Positions 26,859 through 33,190 of a DNA stretch of 64,000 nt are shown here, in pieces. Source of the DNA: JAAZZY01 sp964612505. Its GTDB lineage: Bacteria > Chlamydiota > Chlamydiia > Chlamydiales > JAAZZY01. Each line of letters opens with the position of its first letter. The first letter of the stretch is position 1. The notes under the pieces are model-generated. The model had not been told where the DNA came from. It searched no databases and worked only from the letters and a program-made list of their open reading frames with translations. The translations under genes were made by a program, and so were the position numbers. The stretch is from assembly GCA_964612505.1 (NCBI GenBank), contig CAZTEX010000007.1, positions 22,053-86,052 of the forward strand, in the 5' to 3' direction.

Positions 26859-26890
26859 CTAAAACATATTTTCATATTATAGTATAGATG
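26859..26890 (-). promoter_or_regulatory. Shared upstream element of deiminase-like gene (copy D)
   Basis: On the minus strand: TTCATCTATACTATAATATG followed directly by AAAATATGTTTTAG, 31 bases before the ATG. It holds two overlapping -10-like hexamers (TATACT, TATAAT). It is identical to the element of copy C because it lies in the duplicated segment 26857-27361 / 29839-30343. Confidence 0.6.
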
Positions 26891-26893
26891 AAT

Positions 26894-27247
26894 TTAATTC
26901 TTTTGAGCTAAAAACCAACCTGGAGATCTTGCATAGGTCGATGGGAAAAGATTTATTTTTTGATCTTCCATCTGCCCTCGAATAGCTCCACTAGACTCGA
27001 TCCCATCTTGAGGATACTTTAATGAATATTCTCCGTGCAACTTAAGTGCTTGGTCAGCTTTATGTGGATTGGGTTCTAAAACCAAAGTAAATTCAACTAA
27101 AAAAGCCTTTCCTGCTTTTGGTTTTGCTTTAAATGTATATTTTGATTGAGAAGAGTCTTCTTTGACTTCTAGTTCAAGATGTTGATCGCCGCAGATAGAA
27201 TCGGGGATCACTAACACATTAAACTTTTTAAGATTTGGAAGTAACAT
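26894..27247 (-). CDS. Small cassette partner protein (copy C)
   Basis: 117 residues, identical in sequence to the product of 29876-30229. Contains CGDQHLELEVKED, LHGEYSLKYPQDG and a C-terminal INLFPSTYARSPGWFLAQ. These align with the small proteins of copies E and D in the central Y/F-rich strand and the C-terminal P...Y....W motif, but it is otherwise divergent. No signal peptide, no membrane segment. It starts 54 bases after the stop of the large gene 27302-29806. Function unknown; constant linkage to the deiminase-like gene is the only clue. Confidence 0.78.
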   Translation of the reverse strand: MLLPNLKKFNVLVIPDSICGDQHLELEVKEDSSQSKYTFKAKPKAGKAFLVEFTLVLEPNPHKADQALKLHGEYSLKYPQDGIESSGAIRGQMEDQKINLFPSTYARSPGWFLAQKN

Positions 27248-27301
27248 ATGATTGTTGATTCATTGTTTTGCGTCGCACACTACCCATTTATTTTTTTCCG
27301 A

Positions 27302-29806
27302 TCAAGTCGATTTTGCAAGTGGTCTCATCATACAATGCACACCCCCTCCAAGAGCTAATAAATTTCGGCTTTCGTTGAGATCTAAATAATGAATTCTGCA
27401 TTTTTTGGGCATATGAGTCTCTAATACCTCTTCATAATGAGCTTTAAAAAAAGGATCGCAATTCATCGCGATCATGTTTCGATGACCTACTGGAGAAGTA
27501 AAAGTGACACAATTAAAACTATTAATGCGGTGGTTCTTAGGAACATCTTCAAATAAATCTTCAAAAACTCCACCTATGCGAATAACCGTAAATCTTTGAG
27601 CTTTGAGCTGCTTGGCTGTGAGATCTTCGTGTTGCTTAAAGGCTTTAGCTCGCTTGCGGAGATTTTGTAGCCGCTCTCGGTAGCGGGCTTCATTATAGAG
27701 AAAACCAGAAGTAGCCATTTTTTGCTCTGCATACTTTTCCCAAACTTCTAATGCTTGTACGCTATCATTAACGACAACCGTTTTTTCATCTAAAATAGTC
27801 ATCGCCACATCCAGGTGATACTGTGGATTTTCTACAAGATAGATATCTTCAGGAGGAATCCCTAAATCTAAGCCAAACAATAAACGAAGATCTTTTTCAT
27901 TGAGGTCGCATTTCTCAGCAGGATAGGACTCTCCCCTTTCCCATCTTTTATCGCTTACTTTTCTAAATCCTAAAGCTGCAATCTCTTTTTTTAAAAAATG
28001 CAAATTGAGAGCTGCTGCATCGTTTCCAATAATCGCATAGGGGTTGCCACCCTTTTTCCCTACTAAACAATTTCCCCCTTCATTATAAGTAAAACGTAGG
28101 CTATGGAATGGATCTAGCGGACAATCTTCCCCTAAAAAATAACTCAATATATTAAATTGCCCACCATGTAGATCAACCATTCCCAGAGCGGGAAAACATC
28201 TACTATCGACAACCTCGTCTCCATAAGCTACTTTTAAACGAGCATTTCTTTCTGCAAATAATATTGGAGAAATTTTTTCCTTTGAATCTATCAAAGGAGG
28301 AAGACGCATGCCAGATGAGTGAGCTACACAATTATCACGCACCCATTTTGCTACACTTGTTTCTCCGACAAGATATTTTACATTCAGTGGTGTATTGCCT
28401 ATCCGGTCCAAAGAAATCTTTGGGCATAAAAATTGAACTCCTTCATCGGCTAACCCATTGACCAATTCTGCCATCTCTGGCTTAAATAAATCACTATCCG
28501 AATCTAGAAAACTCCCTAGCATAATTTGCTTAACTTCAGAAAAACAATCAGAGACAGCTGGAGATTGGTAATCTTTGGGATTATAATCACCGCTGAGAAC
28601 ATCTATGAGGCGCTCTTCTCTTTGTAAAACCATCAAAAAAAAATAATATCGCAAAAGGAAACTTGCTGGAGTAAACTTAAGATTACTTTTTTCCAATTTA
28701 CTTTTAAAACGATCGAGCCTATCAAGGCAATTTGTAACGAAGCCGGGAGTGGGATAATACTTATTACACAGTTCTCCAAGACTTATGGCTTTATTCAAAC
28801 GAACTCGAAACTTATCTTCTGCGGATAAAAGAGCAGCCCAGCACAATAGTCTTTGTTGTAATCGTATATTTCCCTCTGATTGTTTAATCAACAGATCTGT
28901 TATTTCTTGTATTTGTTGAAAAGAATGATGATCGCTCTGTTTCAATTGACAATATTCTAATAGATAATAAAGACAGTTCAAAGCCCAGGCTTCTTGCAAG
29001 CAAGATCCTTTCACAAGCTCTGACTGTAGCCAGCCCTTTAATAAAGGGGCATGTAACACTTCCATAATCTTGTTTGTTACTTGAGAATCAAGAGGTTTAA
29101 CCATAACCTCTTTCAAAAAATTTTGTACCCACTCCTCAGAAACTTGACCTACGAGAACTTGCAAAAGATGTACACCATCCATTTGCAAGTCAATTCTATT
29201 ATTTCTATCAAATAAATGAGCGATCTCTTCACAAAAACCAGGTACATCTTTACAGGCAATAATGCATTTAGGATTTTTCACTTCATGCAGCAATACCTGC
29301 ATAGCAAAGGGATTTCTTTGAGCTGCATATTGAATAAGCTTCTCTTCGGCCCAGGGATTTTTGGAACCAATAAGAGAAATAAATTCAATTTCGGCCCAAG
29401 GCTCTTTATCAAAAATAAGCTTCTCAAAAGTATCCATTGCATCATGATGAGATAGGATCTTTTGAAAACTATTCAATAATTTTTCTAATCGTTCTGCTGT
29501 TTGGAGAAATATTTGAATTTTTGGTCCCAACTGAAGTTCATTGTTATCAATGCTGCTTCTTATCTTCTGGAGACAGTCCGTAGAAAAAGAGGTTATATCG
29601 GTGATTTGTTTTTGATCTAAAGTTTTAAAATCCTGCTTCTTTATTTCGCTATTGAAAATTTCACATGCTTGTAGAATCTGATGACCAACAGCTGTTGCAG
29701 GATCATCTTTATGAAATTGGAGATCTTTAACGCCCACTTGCGCTGCTTGAATATCATTCATTAAGCATTGAGCAAATTCACTAATATTTGGAGGAGGGAT
29801 ACTCAC
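27302..29806 (-). CDS. Deiminase-like protein with long helical N-terminus (copy C)
   Basis: 834 residues, intact. GTG start (29806), MSIPPPNISEFAQCL. The N-terminal half is all-helical with short NPWA-type repeats (EPWAEIEF, KNPWAEEKLIQYA, RNPFAMQVLL). The catalytic domain has WVRD with Asp491, NEGGNC with Glu576, YHLD with His664/Asp666, and GGGVHC with Cys825, a full Asp/His/Cys set of the guanidino-modifying superfamily. Expected chemistry is hydrolytic deimination or amidino transfer at a guanidinium group; protein arginine, free arginine and agmatine all remain possible substrates. The long extra N-terminal region is not found in metabolic arginine deiminases (~400 residues). Confidence 0.8.
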   Translation of the reverse strand: MSIPPPNISEFAQCLMNDIQAAQVGVKDLQFHKDDPATAVGHQILQACEIFNSEIKKQDFKTLDQKQITDITSFSTDCLQKIRSSIDNNELQLGPKIQIFLQTAERLEKLLNSFQKILSHHDAMDTFEKLIFDKEPWAEIEFISLIGSKNPWAEEKLIQYAAQRNPFAMQVLLHEVKNPKCIIACKDVPGFCEEIAHLFDRNNRIDLQMDGVHLLQVLVGQVSEEWVQNFLKEVMVKPLDSQVTNKIMEVLHAPLLKGWLQSELVKGSCLQEAWALNCLYYLLEYCQLKQSDHHSFQQIQEITDLLIKQSEGNIRLQQRLLCWAALLSAEDKFRVRLNKAISLGELCNKYYPTPGFVTNCLDRLDRFKSKLEKSNLKFTPASFLLRYYFFLMVLQREERLIDVLSGDYNPKDYQSPAVSDCFSEVKQIMLGSFLDSDSDLFKPEMAELVNGLADEGVQFLCPKISLDRIGNTPLNVKYLVGETSVAKWVRDNCVAHSSGMRLPPLIDSKEKISPILFAERNARLKVAYGDEVVDSRCFPALGMVDLHGGQFNILSYFLGEDCPLDPFHSLRFTYNEGGNCLVGKKGGNPYAIIGNDAAALNLHFLKKEIAALGFRKVSDKRWERGESYPAEKCDLNEKDLRLLFGLDLGIPPEDIYLVENPQYHLDVAMTILDEKTVVVNDSVQALEVWEKYAEQKMATSGFLYNEARYRERLQNLRKRAKAFKQHEDLTAKQLKAQRFTVIRIGGVFEDLFEDVPKNHRINSFNCVTFTSPVGHRNMIAMNCDPFFKAHYEEVLETHMPKKCRIHYLDLNESRNLLALGGGVHCMMRPLAKST

Positions 29807-29840
29807 AGAATATGCGCTGTTTTAAGTTTATCATCACCAG

Positions 29841-29872
29841 CTAAAACATATTTTCATATTATAGTATAGATG
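29841..29872 (-). promoter_or_regulatory. Shared upstream element of deiminase-like gene (copy C)
   Basis: Same sequence as at 26859-26890: CATCTATACTATAATATG then AAAATATGTTTTAG, ending 35 bases before the GTG start. It lies between the stop of the preceding small gene (29876) and this gene, so each cassette appears to carry its own promoter rather than depending on read-through. Confidence 0.6.
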
Positions 29873-29875
29873 AAT

Positions 29876-30229
29876 TTAATTCTTTTGAGCTAAAAACCAA
29901 CCTGGAGATCTTGCATAGGTCGATGGGAAAAGATTTATTTTTTGATCTTCCATCTGCCCTCGAATAGCTCCACTAGACTCGATCCCATCTTGAGGATACT
30001 TTAATGAATATTCTCCGTGCAACTTAAGTGCTTGGTCAGCTTTATGTGGATTGGGTTCTAAAACCAAAGTAAATTCAACTAAAAAAGCCTTTCCTGCTTT
30101 TGGTTTTGCTTTAAATGTATATTTTGATTGAGAAGAGTCTTCTTTGACTTCTAGTTCAAGATGTTGATCGCCGCAGATAGAATCGGGGATCACTAACACA
30201 TTAAACTTTTTAAGATTTGGAAGTAACAT
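29876..30229 (-). CDS. Small cassette partner protein (copy B, identical to copy C)
   Basis: 117 residues, identical to the product of 26894-27247. It begins 54 bases after the stop of the large gene 30284-32791, the same spacing as in copy C. The two large partners are clearly different in sequence, so identical small proteins next to diverged large ones point to recent conversion of this segment. Unknown family, probably beta-rich and soluble. Confidence 0.78.
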   Translation of the reverse strand: MLLPNLKKFNVLVIPDSICGDQHLELEVKEDSSQSKYTFKAKPKAGKAFLVEFTLVLEPNPHKADQALKLHGEYSLKYPQDGIESSGAIRGQMEDQKINLFPSTYARSPGWFLAQKN

Positions 30230-30283
30230 ATGATTGTTGATTCATTGTTTTGCGTCGCACACTACCCATTGATTTTTTTCTGA

Positions 30284-32791
30284 TCAAGTCGATTTTGCTA
30301 GTGGTCTCATCATACAATGCACACCCCCTCCAAGAGCTAATAAATTGCGACTCGCAGTTCTGTCAAAATAGTGAATTTGCGTCTCAAAAGGCATATGCTG
30401 ATCGATCATAGCTTTAAAATGTCTTTTAAAAAATTCATCACAATCCAGTCCAATAATGTTTCGATGGTTCTTTGGGGAAGTAAAAGTTAAAAAGTTAAAT
30501 AAATTGGTTTGATGATTCTTAGGCTCATCTTCAAAAAGATCATGAAATGCGCCCCCTATACGAATCACATTGAATTTTTGTCCCAATTGAGAAGCGGTAA
30601 TATCTTCATGTTGCTTCAGTACTTGAGCTTGCTTGCTTAGCATTGTTAATCGCTCGCTGTAACGCTTTACGTCATAACTAAAACCGGGTATTGATATTTT
30701 TTGCTCTGCATATTTCTTCCAAACTCCCAGAGCTTCCATACTATCATTAACTACGATTGTATTTTCATGTAAAATAGCCATGGATACATCTAAGTGATAT
30801 TCTGGTTGTTCTACAAAATGAATGTTTTTAGGAGAAATTCCTAAATCTAAGCTAAACAAAAAACGAAGGTCTTCTTCATCAAGATGGGCCTCCTCAGGAT
30901 CGTAAGGCTCTACTTTTTCCCATTTGCCATCCTTTACTTTTCTAAAACCAAGCTCTGCAATTTCTTCCTTTAAAAATTTTAGATTGAGCTCTACCGTATC
31001 TTTTCCAATAAGTGCATACGGCTTCCCATTAGCTTCTCCTCTTAAACAATTACCTCCCTCATTATAAGTGAAGCATAAGTTATGAAATCGATCTAAAGGA
31101 CCATCTTGTCCTAACAAATAACTCAACATATCGTATTGTCTAAATTCATCATAAACCGCCCCTAAAGGTTTAAAAGGCGATCGACCCTTATATTTTCCCT
31201 CAGAGGCTTCTTTTAAGCGACTCTCTCTTGCTTCTAATAGCCAAAATCTATTGTCATCAGCTGTTGAACAAATGAAATTAGGTAGGCGCAATCCCGACTC
31301 ATGAGCAAAACAAGTATCTCGCACCCATTTTGATAGACCTGTTGATCCCGGAAGAGATTTTACATTGGATGGAGCATGCGTTAAATGTTCCCAATAAAAA
31401 TTAGGGCAAACACATTCCACTTGCTCTTTAGCTAAAAATTGAGCTACCCCCATCATCTCTGGCTTCAGCGCCTCACCAGTATCGTTTAAAGAGCCGCCTA
31501 GCAAAATCTGGCTTACTTTTGGGAAACTATCAGATACCGATAAAGATTGATATTGCTCTAGATTAAAATCACCACTCAGAACATCTCTTAAGCGCTGCTC
31601 TCTTTTTAAAATCATCAAACAGGCACGGTATTGCAAAGTAAAACTCGTCAAAGAAGATTCAAAATTGTTGGCTTCAAGCGTCTCTTGAAATTGCTGAAGC
31701 CGCTCTAAAGACCCCAAGACTAATTCCTTCTTTGGATAACGAGCATTGCAAAGTTTACCTTCACGAATGGCGTTTAGCAAATAGGTATGAAATGAGCTTT
31801 TTGTAGGCAAAAGGGCCCCTATACAAAGCATACTTTGTTGCAGAGTGATTTGACCCTCTGCTAGGATGAGAAGCTGAGAAGTTATTGGTCGAATAAAATG
31901 TTGGTTGCCATATTTTAATAATTGACACAGAATTGTTATGGCCCAATCTTGCTCCTTACAAAATCCTGTGAAGATCTCTTCTTGAAGCCAACTCGATAAT
32001 GTAGTGCCCCTTTTCCATACTTTGGATAAACATTGTTCAATAAGATCACTACAAGGCCGTGTCATTGCCTCCTTCAAGAATGTTTGAGACCACTTTTCTG
32101 AAGCGTTATCTATGAGAGCATCCAAAAGAATATAACCTCTGTTTTGAGAGGAAATTGAATTATACCTATCTAATAACTCAATAACCCCCTCTCGCAAACC
32201 CGGCATATCTTTATAAGCAACGACAATCTTCATGTTTGTTGTTTCATGAAGCAGTAGATTTAGCACAAAAGGTTGTTTGTCAGCAGCATACTGGGCAAGT
32301 TTTTCTTCTGCCCAAGGATTTTTTGAGCGAATTAAAGAGGTAAATTCAGTATGGGCCCAAGGTTCACCTGCTAACAAATATTTCTCAAGGGTATTTTGGC
32401 TAATTCCATCTCTATGAGATAACACCTGCTCAAAACTAGTCAGTAGGATTTCTAAAGTTTCAATAGGTTTGCTCAAATTTTCAGCGTTTTTTCCCAGCTG
32501 ACCTTGCTGAGCTTGCACGCTGCTTTTTATTCTCTGGATGCACCCTGAAGACAACGAGGTCAAGTCACTGATAGCTTTGGAATTTAAATGAGCAAAATCT
32601 TTAGATTTAAATCCTTCATCCAACTCAGCGCAAACTTGTTTTATTACATCGTATACAACTTGAGTAGCTCTCTTTTCCTCACGGGTACCCTCATTAGCGC
32701 GCTGCAATTGACGAACATTTATATTTACAGAAGTGATTTCTTTGACTAAGCACTCAGCAAATTGATTTAAGCTTGGAGGAGGAATGCTCAC
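30284..32791 (-). CDS. Deiminase-like protein with long helical N-terminus (copy B)
   Basis: 835 residues, intact, GTG start at 32791 (MSIPPPSLNQFAECL). Same architecture as copy C: helical repeat region with EPWAHTEF and KNPWAEEKLAQYA, then the catalytic domain with WVRD (Asp492), YNEGGNC, YHLDVSM and GGGVHCMMRPL (Cys826). The C-terminus LAKST is identical to copies A and C. No secretion signal or membrane segment. Co-directional with, and 54 bases upstream of, its small partner. Confidence 0.8.
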   Translation of the reverse strand: MSIPPPSLNQFAECLVKEITSVNINVRQLQRANEGTREEKRATQVVYDVIKQVCAELDEGFKSKDFAHLNSKAISDLTSLSSGCIQRIKSSVQAQQGQLGKNAENLSKPIETLEILLTSFEQVLSHRDGISQNTLEKYLLAGEPWAHTEFTSLIRSKNPWAEEKLAQYAADKQPFVLNLLLHETTNMKIVVAYKDMPGLREGVIELLDRYNSISSQNRGYILLDALIDNASEKWSQTFLKEAMTRPCSDLIEQCLSKVWKRGTTLSSWLQEEIFTGFCKEQDWAITILCQLLKYGNQHFIRPITSQLLILAEGQITLQQSMLCIGALLPTKSSFHTYLLNAIREGKLCNARYPKKELVLGSLERLQQFQETLEANNFESSLTSFTLQYRACLMILKREQRLRDVLSGDFNLEQYQSLSVSDSFPKVSQILLGGSLNDTGEALKPEMMGVAQFLAKEQVECVCPNFYWEHLTHAPSNVKSLPGSTGLSKWVRDTCFAHESGLRLPNFICSTADDNRFWLLEARESRLKEASEGKYKGRSPFKPLGAVYDEFRQYDMLSYLLGQDGPLDRFHNLCFTYNEGGNCLRGEANGKPYALIGKDTVELNLKFLKEEIAELGFRKVKDGKWEKVEPYDPEEAHLDEEDLRFLFSLDLGISPKNIHFVEQPEYHLDVSMAILHENTIVVNDSMEALGVWKKYAEQKISIPGFSYDVKRYSERLTMLSKQAQVLKQHEDITASQLGQKFNVIRIGGAFHDLFEDEPKNHQTNLFNFLTFTSPKNHRNIIGLDCDEFFKRHFKAMIDQHMPFETQIHYFDRTASRNLLALGGGVHCMMRPLAKST

Positions 32792-32826
32792 AAGATACTT
32801 CTAGGTTTTAAGATACCTGCTATTAC

Positions 32827-32860
32827 CTAAAACATATTTTAAGATTTTAGCCTAGGTAAT
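32827..32860 (-). promoter_or_regulatory. Shared upstream element of deiminase-like gene (copy B)
   Basis: On the minus strand: ATTACCTAGGCTAAAATCTT then AAAATATGTTTTAG, ending 36 bases before the GTG. Same order of blocks as in copies C, D and E, with the -10-like hexamer changed to TAGGCT. The rest of the gap 32861-32983 is AT-rich with no recognisable gene; no small partner gene follows copy A here. Confidence 0.55.
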
Positions 32861-32983
32861 TTAATACTTTTATAAACAATAGCACTTAGAGAGCATCTTA
32901 AAGAATCCTAACCTAAAAATTTTGCTTAAAAAAAGCTCATCTTGATTGCAAATTCAAGGCAAATACTTCCATGTTTTTTCTAA

Positions 32984-33190
32984 TCAAGTCGATTTTGCTA
33001 GCGGTCTCATCATACAATGAACACCTCCTCCACGGGATAATAAATTGCGACTTTCCATTTCATCTAAATAATGAATTCGGTCCACATCAGGAACATTTTC
33101 ATGAATCATTTTTGCAAAAATATCTTTAAACAATGGCTCACAATCCATGCCTATTACGATTCGCTTCCCACGCGGGGAGGTCACAGTCAA
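32984..33190 (-). pseudogene. C-terminal remainder of deiminase-like protein copy A (out of frame)
   Basis: Encodes the last ~69 residues of the catalytic domain: TSPRGKRIVIGMDCEPLF, IHYLDEMESRNLL and GGGVHCMMRPLAKST with the nucleophile Cys. It is in a different frame from 33187-35493. The only start in this frame is a TTG at 33190 that overlaps the upstream stop, so independent translation is doubtful. It is best read as the 3' end of copy A after a frameshift at 33252-33255. Confidence 0.7.

Larger units (their letters stand above)
26857..27361. repeat. ~505 bp direct repeat, copy 1
   Basis: Almost identical at base level to 29839-30343 at an exact offset of 2982 bases. It spans the shared upstream element, the complete small gene, the intergenic gap and the last ~60 bases of the large gene. 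I see only a few substitutions, all near the 3' end of the large gene. This indicates recent duplication or gene conversion. Confidence 0.85.
29839..30343. repeat. ~505 bp direct repeat, copy 2
   Basis: Second copy of the segment at 26857-27361. It includes the identical small gene 29876-30229 and the 3' end of the large gene 30284-32791. Divergence begins abruptly at the conserved codons after LLALGGGVHC when read into the large gene. Confidence 0.85.

Noticed and set aside
26857..30343. Insertion sequence or transposon as the cause of the 505 bp repeat
   Set aside because: No transposase, terminal inverted repeats or target-site duplication at the repeat ends; the repeat carries only array genes.
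33187..33190. TTG at 33190 as a true start for the C-terminal fragment of copy A
   Set aside because: No ribosome-binding site, a rare start codon, and homology continues upstream of it in the same frame up to the lost base at 33252-33255.
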